A DNA stretch of 64,000 bases from Janthinobacterium sp. 67 (GCF_002797895.1 NZ_PGES01000001.1:3968001-4032000), one strand, 5' to 3'; positions 11,715-22,831 are shown, numbered from the stretch's first letter. Made by a program: numbers and translations. Notes: generated by a model from the sequence alone, not told the origin.

Positions 11715-12350
11715 TTATTTGGCTTTGGCAGCGGGACGGCTGGCCAGGGCCTTGTTTTTTGCCTGCAAGGTCTTGATCAGGCCATCGATGCCGCCCTTGC
11801 TGATCTCGCTAGCAAAGCTGCTTTTGTACGTTTCCACCAGCCACGCGCCCAGCACGTTGATGTCATAGATCTTCCAGCCAGCTGGGGTTTTCGCCACGCG
11901 GTAGTTCAGGGGCACGGGTTCGCCGCGCGCCACGTTCACCTGCGAGCGCACTTCCACTTCCGTGTCGGCCGGGTCGGCGCGCAGCGGCTTGAATTCCACG
12001 GTTTCATTCTTGATCTGTGACAGGGCGCCCGAATACGTGTAGATCAGCAAGGTGCGAAATTCCGCAGCCAGCTGCTTTTGCTGGTCCGGCGTGGCGTCAC
12101 GCCAGTAGCGGCCGGCGGCCAGGGCCGTCATGCGCTGGAAATCCACGTACGGCAAGATTTTGCTTTCCACCAATTCAGTGACGCGCTTGATATCGCCAGC
12201 CTGGATGGCCTTGTCGTTCTTGGCCGTGTCGATCACGTCCTGGCTGATGCGTTTGACCAGGACGTCCGGCGCTTCCACGGCGGGAGCGGCCTGGGCGGCG
12301 GTGGCAAAAGCGATGGTGGCCATCGCCAGCAGTTGTTTCATCAATTTCAT
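11715..12350 (-). CDS. mlaC: Periplasmic phospholipid-binding protein MlaC
   Basis: MlaC shuttles phospholipid between the outer-membrane MlaA complex and the inner-membrane MlaFEDB transporter. I start at the ATG at 12350 (211 residues, MKLMKQLLAMATIAFATAAQA), which is preceded by an AAAGGT ribosome site and gives a clean signal peptide cut after AQA; an in-frame ATG 10 codons upstream is less likely. The mature protein has the MlaC/Ttg2D pattern: YVDFQRMTALAAGRYWRDATPDQQKQLAAEFRTLL, then YSGALSQIKNETVEF and the NYRVAKTPAGWKIYDINVLGAWLVETYKSSFASEI core, followed by a lysine-rich end. Confidence 0.93.
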   Translation of the reverse strand: MKLMKQLLAMATIAFATAAQAAPAVEAPDVLVKRISQDVIDTAKNDKAIQAGDIKRVTELVESKILPYVDFQRMTALAAGRYWRDATPDQQKQLAAEFRTLLIYTYSGALSQIKNETVEFKPLRADPADTEVEVRSQVNVARGEPVPLNYRVAKTPAGWKIYDINVLGAWLVETYKSSFASEISKGGIDGLIKTLQAKNKALASRPAAKAK

Positions 12351-12421
12351 GGTTCTACCTTTCATGGTGTTGCTGTGCACCGGCTGGCGTTGATCGCAGC
12401 CGTGGTGTTCTTGCGTCCAGT

Positions 12422-13303
12422 TTACTCCTGAGGCCTGGCCTCGGAAGCAACGGTATTGCTACCAGATGTTACGAGGTCCGCCGGCGCCACCACGGCGGCG
12501 GCCGTTGCCGCAGGCGCGTCATTGGCCGGCTGCGGTTTTGCCTCGTACTCCGGCTCGTAATCGCTGGTGTCGTTTTTTGGCACTTTGCGGTCGCGGCGGT
12601 CCGTATCGCCATCGAATACCTTGCTTTCGCGCGCCTGCAGGAAGCCATCGCGGATGAATTCATAGCGGTCCAGCGCGGCCGCTTCCATCAGGTTGGTCGC
12701 GTCGAGCAGCGCGGCGCGTTTGTCGACCACGCGCGTCACCGTGCCGATATTGCGCACATTGACGGGATCCTTGTAGCGCCATGGATCGCCCGTGATGTCG
12801 AGCGGCAGGGCCACCGTGTCGCGCACGGTCGATGGGCCCAGCAGCGGCAGCATCACGTACGGACCGGGCTGGACGCCATACCAGCCCAGGGTCTGGCCAA
12901 AGTCTTCGTTATGCTTGGGAATGCCGGCCTGCGAAGCGATGTCGATCAGGCCAAGAAGTCCGAAGGTCGAGTTCATGCTGACGCGCACGACGTCTTGCAA
13001 GCCCGCTTCGCCCTTGCCTTGCAGCAAGTTGTTCACGGCGCTCCACACATCGGCCAGGTTGCCGAAGAAGTTGCCCACGCCCGTTTGCACGAACGATGGC
13101 GTCACCGTCTTGTAGGCCGTGGCGACCGGCTTCAAGGCCACCTGGTCGACGGTATCGTTGAACTTGAACATGGCGCGGTTATACCCTTCCAGCGGGTCGC
13201 GCGGATTGGTGCCGGTGGCGCAAGCGCTCACGCTGGCGGCGATGGCCAGGGCCAGGCCGATACGCGCCAGGCTGCCTTGGGATTGTTTGGTCGACTCGCT
13301 CAT
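12422..13303 (-). CDS. mlaA: Outer-membrane lipoprotein MlaA (VacJ)
   Basis: MlaA is the outer-membrane lipoprotein that removes mislocalised phospholipid from the outer leaflet. The 293-residue precursor has a lipoprotein signal peptide with lipobox SVSAC near residues 25-29, then the VacJ core DPLEGYNRAMFKFND, GVGNFFGNLADVWSAVNNLLQGK, MNSTFGLLGLIDIASQAGIPKHNEDFGQTLGWYGV and PYVMLPLLGPSTVRDTVALPLD. The last 60 residues are a low-complexity alanine/proline tail. Its ATGA overlaps the mlaD stop. In E. coli mlaA is unlinked; here it sits inside the mla operon between mlaD and mlaC. Confidence 0.94.
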   Translation of the reverse strand: MSESTKQSQGSLARIGLALAIAASVSACATGTNPRDPLEGYNRAMFKFNDTVDQVALKPVATAYKTVTPSFVQTGVGNFFGNLADVWSAVNNLLQGKGEAGLQDVVRVSMNSTFGLLGLIDIASQAGIPKHNEDFGQTLGWYGVQPGPYVMLPLLGPSTVRDTVALPLDITGDPWRYKDPVNVRNIGTVTRVVDKRAALLDATNLMEAAALDRYEFIRDGFLQARESKVFDGDTDRRDRKVPKNDTSDYEPEYEAKPQPANDAPAATAAAVVAPADLVTSGSNTVASEARPQE

Positions 13304-13770
13304 TTGCTGTCCTTTCCTTCCGCTGCCTTGCTGTAGATGAACTGATTGATCAGGTCTTCCAGCACTGTGGCCGATTGAGTACGGGCGATCTTGTCGCCCT
13401 CTGCCAGGTTCGCCAGATCGCCGCCTGCTTCCAGACCGATATATTGCTCACCCAGCAAACCGGCCGTCAAAATCTTGGCCGAGCTGTCTTTCGGAAATTT
13501 GTAGCCATCTTCGATGTCCAGTTTCACCAGCGCCTGGTAGGTCTTGTCGTCAAATCGGATCTCCGCCACGCGCCCCACCACCACGCCCGCGCCCTTGACG
13601 GGCGCCTGCGGCTTGAGGCCGCCAATATTGTCGAACTTGGCACTAATGGTATACGTCTTGCTGAAAGACAGCGAGCTCATATTGCCGGCCTTGAGCGCCA
13701 GAAACATCAATGCCGCCACACCCAGCAAGACGAACAAGCCGACCCAGACATCCAAAGATTTACGTTGCAT
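13300..13770 (-). CDS. mlaD: MCE-domain protein MlaD
   Basis: MlaD is the membrane-anchored periplasmic MCE protein whose hexameric ring forms the lipid tunnel on top of MlaE. I use the ATG at 13770, preceded by AGGA at good spacing; a TTG two codons upstream is in frame but weaker. The 156-residue protein starts MQRKSLDVWVGLFVLLGVAALMFLALK, a single N-terminal membrane anchor, then the MCE domain with FDNIGGLKPQAPVKGAGVVVGRV, and the central-pore loop GLLGEQYIGLEAGG. It ends with a helix that forms the ring collar. Confidence 0.93.
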   Translation of the reverse strand: MQRKSLDVWVGLFVLLGVAALMFLALKAGNMSSLSFSKTYTISAKFDNIGGLKPQAPVKGAGVVVGRVAEIRFDDKTYQALVKLDIEDGYKFPKDSSAKILTAGLLGEQYIGLEAGGDLANLAEGDKIARTQSATVLEDLINQFIYSKAAEGKDSK

Positions 13771-13849
13771 AAACAATCCTAAATAATTTTTACTTGCTGC
13801 CGCCTGCGCAACATCTTGCCCAGGCCCGCTGTTTGTAGCTGATCGGCAA

Positions 13850-14632
13850 TTACTTGCTAAACATCAAAGCCGTCATCATGAAATCGAGCCACCACACCAT
13901 CAACGACGAAATCACCACCGTGCGCGTGGTAGCGCCGGACACATCTTCCGGCGTCGGCTGTGCCTGGTAACCCTGGAACAGCGCGATGAAGGTCACCGCG
14001 ATACCGAACACCAGGCTCTTGATGGTGCCATTGCCCACTTCTTTCCAGACATCGACGCCGCCTTGCATCTGCGACCAGAACGAGCCTTCATCGACGCCGA
14101 TCAGCACCACGCCGACCAGGTAGCTGCCGATAATGCCGACCGCCGTGAAGATCGCGCCCAGAATCGGCATGGCGATCACGCCGGCCCAGAAACGGGGCGC
14201 CAGCACGCGCTGGATCGGGTTGACGGCCATCATTTCCATGGCCGACAGTTGCTCGCCCGCCTTCATCAGGCCGATTTCCGCCGTCAGCGACGTGCCGGCA
14301 CGGCCGGCGAACAGCAGCGCCGTCACGACGGGGCCCAGTTCACGCGTCAACGACAGCGCCACCAGCAAGCCCAGCGACTGCTCGGCGCCATACGTGGTCA
14401 AGGTGTAATAGCCTTGCAAACCCAGCACCATGCCGACGAACAGGCCGGAAACGGCCGTAATCACCAGCGAGCGGTTACCGATAAAAAACAGTTGCTCAAT
14501 CACCAGGCGCGGACGGCGCCACAGGCCGCCCGACGAGGCGATGATGATGAAAAACGAACGCACGGCAAAGCCGAGGTCTTGTACCGAACGACGCAACCAC
14601 GCTCCGATCGACGCCAGGAAACGCGCGATCAT
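13850..14632 (-). CDS. mlaE: Phospholipid ABC transporter permease MlaE
   Basis: MlaE is the polytopic permease of the retrograde phospholipid transporter. The 260-residue protein has the MlaE family pattern: a long amphipathic N-terminal helix, QLFFIGNRSLVITAVSGLFVGMVLGLQGYYTL-type first membrane pair, LGPVVTALLFAGRAGTSLTAEIGLMKAGEQLSAMEMMAVNP, the conserved cytoplasmic coupling segment for MlaF, and further membrane spans up to VWWLDFMMTALMFSK. It overlaps mlaF by ATGA and leaves a 79-base gap before mlaD. Confidence 0.95.
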   Translation of the reverse strand: MIARFLASIGAWLRRSVQDLGFAVRSFFIIIASSGGLWRRPRLVIEQLFFIGNRSLVITAVSGLFVGMVLGLQGYYTLTTYGAEQSLGLLVALSLTRELGPVVTALLFAGRAGTSLTAEIGLMKAGEQLSAMEMMAVNPIQRVLAPRFWAGVIAMPILGAIFTAVGIIGSYLVGVVLIGVDEGSFWSQMQGGVDVWKEVGNGTIKSLVFGIAVTFIALFQGYQAQPTPEDVSGATTRTVVISSLMVWWLDFMMTALMFSK

Positions 14633-15450
14633 CGGCCGCCCCCCGCCTGCAGACCCAGGTCGTCGGCCAGAGACTTGCCCGGATAATGGAAGGGCACGGG
14701 CCCATCGGCCTCGGCATTGACGAACTGCTTGACGTAGGGATGCGTCGACACGGCCATCTCGGCCGGCGTGCCGTGCGCCACGATCTTGCCCGATGACAGA
14801 AAATAGACGTAATCAGCGATGGCGAAACACTCCTTCACATCGTGCGATACCAGGATAGACGTGGAGCCCAGCGCATCGTTCAAATTGCGGATCAAATTGG
14901 CCGTCACGCCCATGGAAATCGGGTCCAGGCCGGCGAACGGCTCGTCGTACATGATCAGTTCGGGATCGAGCGCGATGGCGCGCGCCAGCGCGACGCGGCG
15001 GCCCATGCCGCCCGAGATCTCGGCCGGCTTCAATTGCGCCGCATTGCGCAGTCCCACGGCGTGCAGCTTCATCAGCACCAGGGTACGGATCAGCTCTTCA
15101 TTCAAGTCCGTGTGTTCGCGCAGGGGGAAGGCCACGTTTTCGAAGGCCGTCAAATCCGTAAACAGCGCGCCGTGCTGGAACAGCATGCCCATCTTGCGGC
15201 GCAGCTGGTATAACTCGTCGGTCTCGAGCGTATGGACGATCTGGCCGTCCACGTTCACGGAGCCGGAACTGGGACGCAGCTGCCCGCCGATCAGGCGCAG
15301 TACGGTCGTCTTGCCACTGCCGGAGCCACCCATGACGGCCACAACTTTTCCACGTGGGAAATCCATTTGAAGGCCCGATAAAATCGAACGTTCTCCATAG
15401 GCAAAGTGTAAATCACGGATCTCAACAAGATTTGGCACGACGAAGCTCAC
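14629..15450 (-). CDS. mlaF: Phospholipid ABC transporter ATP-binding protein MlaF
   Basis: MlaF drives the MlaFEDB complex. The 273-residue ATPase has Walker A VMGGSGSGKTTVLRLIGG near 40-57, the Q-loop MGMLFQHGALFTDLTAFENVAFPLREHT characteristic of the MlaF/Ttg2A subfamily, signature ISGGMGRRVALARAI (Ile in place of the usual Leu), Walker B LIMYDEPFAGLDP and the switch histidine in SHDVKECFAIAD. It is the first gene of the mla block. The upstream gap (15451-15627) is the presumed promoter region; two CACTACAAT sequences on the minus strand there could supply -10 elements but no clear -35 was found. Confidence 0.95.
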   Translation of the reverse strand: MSFVVPNLVEIRDLHFAYGERSILSGLQMDFPRGKVVAVMGGSGSGKTTVLRLIGGQLRPSSGSVNVDGQIVHTLETDELYQLRRKMGMLFQHGALFTDLTAFENVAFPLREHTDLNEELIRTLVLMKLHAVGLRNAAQLKPAEISGGMGRRVALARAIALDPELIMYDEPFAGLDPISMGVTANLIRNLNDALGSTSILVSHDVKECFAIADYVYFLSSGKIVAHGTPAEMAVSTHPYVKQFVNAEADGPVPFHYPGKSLADDLGLQAGGGR

Positions 15451-15627
15451 TATTTTAATGGCGTATTGTAGTGCAGAAACGCCAACCTCTGCTGAGACAC
15501 CCCTGCTTACAGCCCGGGACAGGGGAAGAATACAACACTAATGAATCGAAAGTCAGATATTGTAGTGGAAATTCGGCCGCCGCATCGCGTCCCAGCCCGA
15601 TGACATTCGCGGCTGTTGACTTGACCA

Positions 15628-15666
15628 GTAAAATAACAAAAGCCACGTCGCGATCCGCGCCGTGGC
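15628..15666 (-). terminator. Rho-independent terminator after gltBD
   Basis: On the minus strand a hairpin with stem GCCACG (complement of 15661-15666) and CGTGGC (complement of 15642-15647), with further GCG/CGC pairing inside, is followed by TTTTGTTATTTT. A second, AT-rich inverted repeat (AAAAAACGA at 15673-15681 with its complement at 15690-15698) overlaps the gltD stop codon just before it. Confidence 0.75.
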
Positions 15667-15696
15667 TCTGTCAAAAAACGAACAATTGCTCGTTTT

Positions 15697-17160
15697 TTAA
15701 CGTGGCAGCAGGGAGGCACCCATCAGGAACTCATCGACGGCGCGCGCGCACTGGCGCCCTTCGCGGATGGCCCACACGACCAGCGACTGGCCGCGGCGCA
15801 TGTCGCCTGCCGCAAACACCTTGGCCACCGACGTCTGGTAGCAGCCGGCACCATCCGTTGTTGCCTTGACATTGCCGCGCGCATCCGTATCGACGCCGAA
15901 CGCTTCCAGCACTTGTTGCACAGGTGAAACAAAACCCATGGCCAGGAAGACCAGATCGGCCTTCATCTCGAATTCCGAGTTCGGCACTTCGCTCATCTTG
16001 CCGTCTTTCCATTCGACACGGCAGGCGATCAGCTTTTCCACCTTGCCGCCCTTGCCTTCGAAACGCTTGGTGGCCACGGCCCAGTCGCGCTCGCAGCCTT
16101 CCTCGTGCGAGGACGAGGTGCGCAGCTTGGTCGGCCAGTACGGCCAGACAAGCGGCTTGTTTTCCTGTTCCGGCGGCTGCGGCATCAGTTCGAACTGGGC
16201 CACCGAGGCGGCGCCATGGCGGTTCGAGGTGCCCACGCAGTCGGAACCCGTGTCGCCGCCGCCGATCACCACCACGTGCTTGCCCGTGGCCTTGATCTGG
16301 TCCTTGAGCTTGTCGCCCGCGTTGACCTTGTTTTGCAGCGGCAGGAAATCCATGGCGAAGTGCACGCCTTTCAGCTCGCGGCCCGGCACGGGCAAGTCGC
16401 GCGGCTGCTCGGCGCCGCCGGCCATGATGACGGCGTCAAATTCTTTTTCCAGGTCTTCCGGGAAAATGGTTTCCTTGGCCCAGTTATTCACATGGGCAGG
16501 GAAATCCTTGCCGACCAGCACGCTGGTGCGGAACACGACGCCTTCGGCTTCCATCTGTTTGACGCGCAGGTCGATGTGCGACTTTTCCATCTTGAAGTCG
16601 GGGATGCCGTAACGCAACAAGCCACCGACCCGGTCGCTCTTTTCAAACACGGTGACGGCATGGCCGGCGCGCGCCAGCTGCTGCGCCGCCGCCAGGCCGG
16701 CGGGGCCGGAACCGACGATGGCTACTTTCTTGCCCGTACTGAAACCCGCCGGCTGCGGCGTGACCCAGCCGTGCTCCCAGCCCATGTCGATGATTTTATG
16801 CTCGATCGACTTGATGCCGACCGGGTCTTCATGGATGCCCAGGGTGCAGGCCGACTCGCACGGCGCCGGGCAGATGCGGCCCGTAAATTCCGGGAAGTTA
16901 TTTGTCGAATGCAAGACGTCGAGCGCTTCGCGGTAGTTACCGCGGTACACGAGGTCATTCCAGTCAGGAATGATGTTGTTCACGGGGCAGCCCGTGGTGC
17001 AGAAGGGAATGCCGCAATCCATGCAGCGCGCGCCCTGCACGGTCGCTTGCGCATCCGACAGGTGCAGCACGAATTCCTTGTAGTTCTTCAGGCGCGCGGC
17101 AGGCTCCAGATAGTGTTCGTCCTGGCGCTTGAATTCCATGAAGCCGGTAATTTTACCCAC
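15697..17160 (-). CDS. gltD: Glutamate synthase small subunit GltD
   Basis: GltD feeds electrons from NADPH to the GltB subunit of glutamate synthase in the GS-GOGAT ammonium assimilation route. I use the GTG at 17160, which has AAAGGAA at good spacing and gives the standard start [15 protein letters not shown] (487 residues); 18 upstream codons are unlike the family. It has the N-terminal iron-sulfur cysteines in [31 protein letters not shown] spacing near residues 45-65, the FAD fold [16 protein letters not shown], the NADPH fold [14 protein letters not shown], and the C-terminal [16 protein letters not shown]. It lies 68 bases after gltB. Confidence 0.96.
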   Translation of the reverse strand: MGKITGFMEFKRQDEHYLEPAARLKNYKEFVLHLSDAQATVQGARCMDCGIPFCTTGCPVNNIIPDWNDLVYRGNYREALDVLHSTNNFPEFTGRICPAPCESACTLGIHEDPVGIKSIEHKIIDMGWEHGWVTPQPAGFSTGKKVAIVGSGPAGLAAAQQLARAGHAVTVFEKSDRVGGLLRYGIPDFKMEKSHIDLRVKQMEAEGVVFRTSVLVGKDFPAHVNNWAKETIFPEDLEKEFDAVIMAGGAEQPRDLPVPGRELKGVHFAMDFLPLQNKVNAGDKLKDQIKATGKHVVVIGGGDTGSDCVGTSNRHGAASVAQFELMPQPPEQENKPLVWPYWPTKLRTSSSHEEGCERDWAVATKRFEGKGGKVEKLIACRVEWKDGKMSEVPNSEFEMKADLVFLAMGFVSPVQQVLEAFGVDTDARGNVKATTDGAGCYQTSVAKVFAAGDMRRGQSLVVWAIREGRQCARAVDEFLMGASLLPR

Positions 17161-17228
17161 GATAGTTCCTTTGTATTTGGCTGGCGGGGAGCGGCCTGGC
17201 CGCTCCCGTATCATTTAGCTTGGCTGGC

Positions 17229-20200
17229 TCAGGCGGCGACGGCTTGGACTTCCATGGCGGCGTCGGCTGCCATTTCAATCAGCGCGCGCTTGTATTCGTT
17301 CGGGAAGACCTTCACGAACTTGCCGCGCGCCACGGCCCAGTCGTCGAGCAAGACGCGGGCGCGGGTGCTGCCCGTATGCTTGAAGTGACGCTCGATCAGG
17401 CGCTTGAGGATGACCTCGTCCGCTTCCGGCACGCCATCGCGGTGCTGCGTATGCCAGGCATCGCGGTCAACGTGCTGTTCCGCTGCCGACACGACCTTGT
17501 CCAGGCTGACCATGGCCGTGTTGCACTTGCTGGCAAAGTCGCCGGCCGGGTCATACACATAGGCGATGCCGCCCGACATGCCGGCCGCGAAGTTGCGTCC
17601 CGTGTTGCCCAGCACCACCACCGTGCCGCCCGTCATGTATTCGCAGCCATGGTCGCCCAGGCCCTCGACCACCGTGGTGGCGCCCGAGTTGCGCACGGCA
17701 AAGCGTTCGCCAGCCACGCCATTGAAGAAGGCTTCACCGGCGATGGCGCCGTACAACACCGTGTTGCCGATGATGATGTTGTCCACGGCCCAGCCGCGGA
17801 ACTCGGTATTGGGCCGCACGATGATGCGTCCGCCCGACAAGCCCTTGCCCACGTAATCGTTGCCCTCGCCCACCAGGTCGATCGTGATGCCGTGCGCCAG
17901 GAAGGCGCAGGCCGACTGCCCCGCCGTGCCTTGCAGCTGGATGTGGATGGTGTCGTCCGGCAAGCCGGCATGGCCATATTTCTTCGCCACTTCGCCTGAC
18001 AGCATGGTACCCACCGTGCGGTTCAGGTTGCGTACGGGCGAGATGAAGGAGACGCGCTCGCCCTTTTCCAGCGCCGCGCGCGCTTGCGCGATCAGCTTGT
18101 GGTCGAGCGCTTTCTCCAGCGCATGGTCCTGGAACTCCACATGGCGGCAGGCTTGGCCATCCGGTGTTTCCGGCTTGTGGAAGATGGCCGAGAAGTCCAG
18201 GCCCTGCGCCTTCCAGTGCGAAATCGCCTTCGATTTATCGAGCAGGTCGACACGGCCGATCAGCTCGTCATACGTGCGGATGCCCAGCTGCGCCATCAAT
18301 TGACGGGCTTCTTCGGCCACGAAGAAGAAGTAATTGACGACATACTCGGGTTTGCCCGAGAACTTGGCGCGCAGCACCGGATCTTGCGTGGCCACGCCCA
18401 CCGGGCACGTATTCAGATGGCATTTGCGCATCATGATGCAGCCTTCGACCACCAGCGGCGCCGTGGCGAAACCGATCTCGTCGGCGCCCAGCAGGGCGGC
18501 GATGACTACGTCGCGGCCCGTCTTCATCTGGCCGTCGGCCTGCACGCGGATGCGGCTGCGCAAGCCGTTCAAGACCAGGGTTTGTTGCGTTTCAGCCAGG
18601 CCCAGCTCCCACGGCGTGCCCGCATGTTTCACGGACGACAGTGGCGACGCGCCCGTGCCGCCGTCGTGGCCGGCAACGACCACGTGGTCGGCTTTCGCCT
18701 TGGTGACGCCGGCGGCGACCGTGCCGATACCCACTTCCGACACCAGTTTCACGGAAATCGAGGCGCGCGGATTGGCATTTTTCAAGTCATGGATCAGCTG
18801 CGCCAGGTCTTCGATGGAATAAATGTCATGGTGCGGCGGCGGCGAAATCAGGCCCACGCCCGGCACGGAAAAGCGCAGGCTGGCGATGTATTCCGACACC
18901 TTATGGCCTGGCAACTGGCCGCCTTCGCCCGGTTTCGCGCCTTGCGCCATCTTGATCTGGATCTGGTCGGCCGAGTTCAGGTAGGCGGCCGTGACGCCGA
19001 AACGTCCCGATGCCACCTGCTTGATGCGCGAACGCATGGAATCGCCTTCCTGCAGCGGAATGTCGACGACGATCTGCTCGGCGCCCACGACGGAGGCCAT
19101 GGTGTCGCCCTGGCGGATCGGGATGCCCTTCAATTCCTGCGTGTAGCGGTTCGGATCTTCGCCGCCCTCGCCCGTGTTCGACTTGCCGCCGATGCGGTTC
19201 ATGGCGACCGCAAGCGTCGCGTGCGCTTCCGTGCTGATGGAACCGAGCGACATGGCGCCCGTGGCGAAACGCTTGACGATTTCCTTGGCCGGTTCCACTT
19301 CATCGAGCGGGATCGCCTTGGTCGGATCGAGCTTGAACTCGAACAGGCCGCGCAGGGTCAGGTGGCGACGGCTCTGGTCATTGATGATTTGCGCGTACTC
19401 TTTATAGCTGGAGAAATTGTTGCTGCGCGTGGAATGCTGCAGTTTCGCAATCGCATCCGGTGTCCACATATGGTCTTCACCACGCACGCGGAATGCGTAT
19501 TCGCCGCCCGCATCGAGCTTGTCCACCAGCACAGGATCGTTGCCGAAAGCCAGTGCATGCAGGCGCAGCGCTTCTTCCGCCACTTCAAACACGCCGATGC
19601 CTTCCACGTTCGAAGCCGTGCCCTTGAAGTATTTGTCGACCAGCGATTTGTTCAGGCCGATGGCTTCGAAGATTTGCGCGCCGCAGTAGGACATGTAGGT
19701 CGAAATACCCATCTTCGACATGACCTTCATCAAGCCCTTGCCGACAGCCTTGGTGTAGTTATAGATGGCTTTGTCGCCCGACAGGTCGCCCGGCAAGCCG
19801 TGCGCCATCTCGGCCAGGGTTTCCATGGCCAGGTACGGGTGGACGGCTTCCGCACCATAGCCAGCGAGCAAGGCGAAGTGATGCGTTTCGCGGGCCGAGC
19901 CCGTTTCCACGACGAGACCGGTGGAGGCGCGCAAGCCCTTGCTCACCAGGTGCTGGTGCACGGTGGACGTGGCCAAGAGCGCAGGGATCGCCACCTGGTC
20001 GGCGCAAATGGCACGGTCCGAGACGATCAGGATGTTGTGGCCGGATTTCACAGCGTCGACGGCTTCCGCGCACAGCGAGGCCAGGCAGGCTTCCACACCT
20101 TCCTTGCCCCAGGCCAGCGGGTAGCAGATATCCAGTTCATACGACTTGAACTTGCCACCCGTGTGGGCGCTGATGTTGCGCAGACGGGCCATGTCGTCAA

Positions 20201-21929
20201 AGCCCAGCACGGGCTGCGCCACTTCCAGGCGCATCGGCGGGTTGACGTTGTTGGTATCCAGCAAGTTCGGTTTCGGGCCGATGAAGGACACGAGCGACAT
20301 CACCATCGCTTCGCGGATCGGGTCGATCGGCGGGTTCGTCACTTGCGCGAACAGCTGCTTGAAGTAGTTATACAGCGGCTTCAATTTGTTCGACATGACG
20401 GCCAGCGGCGAGTCATTGCCCATCGAGCCCGTCGCCTCTTCGCCGGCCACGGCCATCGGCGCCATGAGGAATTTCAAGTCTTCCTGCGTGTAGCCGAATG
20501 CCTGCTGGCGGTCCAGCAGCGACGGCTGGGCTTTTTCGCCCTGCGCGCGGTCCAGCTTTGCTTGGCCTTCGGCCAGCTTGATCTCGTCGAGCTTGATGCG
20601 CACGGAATTGATCCACGCTTTATACGGCTTGGCGTTGGCGTAGGTGTTTTTCAATTCCTGGTCGTCGATGATGCGGCCCGCTTCCAGGTCGATCAGGAAC
20701 ATTTTGCCAGGCTGCAAGCGCCATTTCTGGATGATTTTCGATTCCGGAATCGGCAGCACGCCCGATTCCGACGCCATCACCACCAGGTCGTCGTCCGTGA
20801 CGATATAACGCGCCGGACGCAAGCCATTGCGGTCCAGGGTGCCGCCGATATGGCGGCCATCCGTAAACGCCATGGCGGCGGGGCCGTCCCACGGTTCCAT
20901 CATGGCCGCGTGGTATTCATAGAAGGCGCGGCGGTTGTCATCCATGGTCGTGTGGTTTTCCCACGCTTCCGGAATCATCATCATCATCGCCTGGGCGATC
21001 GGATAGCCTGCCATCAACAGCAGTTCCAGCGCATTGTCGAAGCAGGCCGTGTCGGACTGGCCTTCATAGATCAGCGGAAAGAGTTTCTGCAGGTCGTCGC
21101 CCAGCACGGCCGACTTCATGACGCCTTCGCGCGCGCGCATCCAGTTGAAGTTGCCTTTGACCGTGTTGATCTCGCCGTTGTGCGCGATCAAACGGTAGGG
21201 GTGGGCCAGCGGCCATTCAGGGAAGGTATTCGTCGAGAAACGCTGGTGGACGAGGGCCAGGGCCGAGATGCAGCGCGCATCCTGCAAGTCCTTGTAGTAC
21301 ACGCCGACTTGGTCGGCCAGCAGCAAGCCCTTGTACACAATAGTACGGGCCGACATCGACGGCACGAAGAATTCCTTGCCGTGCAGCAGCTTCAAGGCCT
21401 GGATGGCGTGGCCCGACGATTTGCGGATCACATACAGTTTGCGCTCGAGCGCGTCGGTGACCATGATGTCCGGGCCGCGGCCGATGAAAATCTGGCGGAT
21501 GACGGGTTCCTTGGCGCGCACGGTGGGCGACATCGGCATGTCCGTATCGATGGGCACGTTGCGCCAGCCCAGCACGACTTGTCCCTCGATGCGCACAGCG
21601 CGTTCGATTTCCTGTTCGCAGGCGATGCGCGATGCGTGTTCCTTCGGCAGGAAGACCATGCCCACGCCGTATTCGCCAGGCGGCGGCAGTTCCACGCCCT
21701 GCTTGGCCATTTCTTCGCGGTAGTACTGGTCGGGAATCTGAATCAGGATGCCGGCGCCATCGCCCATCAGCGCATCGGCGCCCACGGCGCCCCGATGATC
21801 GAGGTTTTTCAGTATCAGCAAACCCTGTTCGACGATCGAATGGGTCTTGTTGCCCTTGATATGGGCGACGAAACCGACGCCGCAGGCATCGTGTTCATTG
21901 GCTGGGTCGTACAGGCCTTGCGCTTTCAT
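17229..21929 (-). CDS. gltB: Glutamate synthase large subunit GltB
   Basis: GltB makes two glutamates from glutamine and 2-oxoglutarate. The 1566-residue precursor has a 15-residue propeptide before the N-terminal nucleophile Cys16 in [14 protein letters not shown], so it must be cleaved to expose the glutaminase. The order is glutaminase domain (to about 430), central domain, FMN-binding synthase domain with [25 protein letters not shown] barrel motifs and the 3Fe-4S cysteines in [17 protein letters not shown], and the C-terminal GXGXG beta-helix. The ATG is preceded by GGAGAAG. It is the first gene of gltBD; the region 21930-22003 upstream must hold its promoter, but no convincing hexamer pair was found. 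Confidence 0.96.
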   Translation of the reverse strand: MKAQGLYDPANEHDACGVGFVAHIKGNKTHSIVEQGLLILKNLDHRGAVGADALMGDGAGILIQIPDQYYREEMAKQGVELPPPGEYGVGMVFLPKEHASRIACEQEIERAVRIEGQVVLGWRNVPIDTDMPMSPTVRAKEPVIRQIFIGRGPDIMVTDALERKLYVIRKSSGHAIQALKLLHGKEFFVPSMSARTIVYKGLLLADQVGVYYKDLQDARCISALALVHQRFSTNTFPEWPLAHPYRLIAHNGEINTVKGNFNWMRAREGVMKSAVLGDDLQKLFPLIYEGQSDTACFDNALELLLMAGYPIAQAMMMMIPEAWENHTTMDDNRRAFYEYHAAMMEPWDGPAAMAFTDGRHIGGTLDRNGLRPARYIVTDDDLVVMASESGVLPIPESKIIQKWRLQPGKMFLIDLEAGRIIDDQELKNTYANAKPYKAWINSVRIKLDEIKLAEGQAKLDRAQGEKAQPSLLDRQQAFGYTQEDLKFLMAPMAVAGEEATGSMGNDSPLAVMSNKLKPLYNYFKQLFAQVTNPPIDPIREAMVMSLVSFIGPKPNLLDTNNVNPPMRLEVAQPVLGFDDMARLRNISAHTGGKFKSYELDICYPLAWGKEGVEACLASLCAEAVDAVKSGHNILIVSDRAICADQVAIPALLATSTVHQHLVSKGLRASTGLVVETGSARETHHFALLAGYGAEAVHPYLAMETLAEMAHGLPGDLSGDKAIYNYTKAVGKGLMKVMSKMGISTYMSYCGAQIFEAIGLNKSLVDKYFKGTASNVEGIGVFEVAEEALRLHALAFGNDPVLVDKLDAGGEYAFRVRGEDHMWTPDAIAKLQHSTRSNNFSSYKEYAQIINDQSRRHLTLRGLFEFKLDPTKAIPLDEVEPAKEIVKRFATGAMSLGSISTEAHATLAVAMNRIGGKSNTGEGGEDPNRYTQELKGIPIRQGDTMASVVGAEQIVVDIPLQEGDSMRSRIKQVASGRFGVTAAYLNSADQIQIKMAQGAKPGEGGQLPGHKVSEYIASLRFSVPGVGLISPPPHHDIYSIEDLAQLIHDLKNANPRASISVKLVSEVGIGTVAAGVTKAKADHVVVAGHDGGTGASPLSSVKHAGTPWELGLAETQQTLVLNGLRSRIRVQADGQMKTGRDVVIAALLGADEIGFATAPLVVEGCIMMRKCHLNTCPVGVATQDPVLRAKFSGKPEYVVNYFFFVAEEARQLMAQLGIRTYDELIGRVDLLDKSKAISHWKAQGLDFSAIFHKPETPDGQACRHVEFQDHALEKALDHKLIAQARAALEKGERVSFISPVRNLNRTVGTMLSGEVAKKYGHAGLPDDTIHIQLQGTAGQSACAFLAHGITIDLVGEGNDYVGKGLSGGRIIVRPNTEFRGWAVDNIIIGNTVLYGAIAGEAFFNGVAGERFAVRNSGATTVVEGLGDHGCEYMTGGTVVVLGNTGRNFAAGMSGGIAYVYDPAGDFASKCNTAMVSLDKVVSAAEQHVDRDAWHTQHRDGVPEADEVILKRLIERHFKHTGSTRARVLLDDWAVARGKFVKVFPNEYKRALIEMAADAAMEVQAVAA

Positions 21930-22003
21930 GGGCTTCTCCGCTGCATATGACTATCGAAAAACTAGAGTAGTGCAACGCAACAAAAAACTCAACTACAACA
22001 ATT

Positions 22004-22061
22004 AGGGTCGGAGTCGAATTAAATTCGATTCTGTCGCGCTAAAAATTTAATAGGGACATAG
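22004..22061. repeat. Left flanking repeats of the RAYT gene
   Basis: Two short motifs, AGGGTCGGAGTCG (22004-22016) and AATAGGGACATAG (22049-22061), recur as imperfect inverted copies on the other side of the RAYT gene (22892-22904 and 22937-22949; 12 of 13 and 11 of 13 matches). Between them the perfect stem TCGAATT-A-AATTCGA (22014-22028) forms a REP-like hairpin. Such palindromic repeats are the normal partners of RAYT proteins. Confidence 0.6.
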
Positions 22062-22123
22062 TCGAGGCCATTTCAATAAAACGTCAGAAAGGACTCATTT
22101 TTTGTTTTAAATACGAATGCTTT

Positions 22124-22831
22124 TTAATTAGCGTCCGCGGCGGCCGCGATTTTGCGGGGACGGCCCCGCTTGGCAGGCAGCACTTGCCGCTGCATTTTCT
22201 GCTCCAGCGCCTGCTTGAACGGCTCGGAACCCAGCGGCCAGCCCTTCAATACAGCCTCTTCCACCACTTTCACCTGGCTGCTGCCCAGGCCTTGCTCGAA
22301 CAGGCGCAGATAGGCCGCCTCGCGGTCGAACGGCGTGTTGCCCAGCGCCCAGTACAGCGCGTGGTCGGTGATGACGGGGTCGGGTCGCACACCGGCATGG
22401 TGGGCATAGCTGGACCACGCATGGTCGAGCGCCTGGACTGCCACGCCCGTTTGCACAGGCACACATTCGAGGTAGCGGCAGCATGTGAGGAAGAAATTGT
22501 CGGGGTCGATGACGGAAGTTTTGTAGCGTCCCTGCCACAATGCCCCTTCGCGGCCGTATTTTTGGTTGAAATACGGCACGTAATAGCGTCCCAGCCACTG
22601 CATCAGCTGCCCCAGGCCGGTCGCATCGCTGGGCGTGGCCAACAAATGTAGCTGATCAGGCAATAAAACGTAGGCGTGGATGGCCACCTTGAACATTTTC
22701 GCCCCCGTTTTCAGCCACGAGAGAAATTGCGTATAGTCGGCCGCATCCTGGAACACGGGCTGGCGGTTGCTGCCGCGCTGTATCACGTAATGGGGCAGTG
22801 CTGGAATGATGAGACGGGGCAAACGGGCCAT
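22124..22831 (-). CDS. REP-associated tyrosine transposase (RAYT), HUH motif degenerate
   Basis: This 235-residue protein belongs to the Y1 IS200/RAYT transposase family: MARLPRLIIPALPHYVIQRGSNRQPVF at the start, HAYVLLPDQLHLLATP near 58-73, LGRYYVPYFNQKYGREGALWQGRYK and the RYLECVPV segment that carries the family tyrosine. RAYTs process REP hairpins rather than full insertion sequences. Normally the central motif is PNHVHLL, whose two histidines form the metal-binding HUH; here it is PDQLHLL, so the first histidine is Gln and activity is doubtful. I use the ATG at 22831; a TTG five codons upstream is also in frame. The C-terminus ends in KRGRPRK, an AT-hook-like basic tail. Flanking inverted repeats support a RAYT-REP unit. 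Confidence 0.82.
   Translation of the reverse strand: MARLPRLIIPALPHYVIQRGSNRQPVFQDAADYTQFLSWLKTGAKMFKVAIHAYVLLPDQLHLLATPSDATGLGQLMQWLGRYYVPYFNQKYGREGALWQGRYKTSVIDPDNFFLTCCRYLECVPVQTGVAVQALDHAWSSYAHHAGVRPDPVITDHALYWALGNTPFDREAAYLRLFEQGLGSSQVKVVEEAVLKGWPLGSEPFKQALEQKMQRQVLPAKRGRPRKIAAAADAN

Noticed and set aside
18084..21950. 1288-codon plus-strand frame opposite gltB
   Set aside because: Shadow of gltB: no family motif, biased to His, Arg, Ala and Val, no ribosome site, full overlap with a conserved gene.
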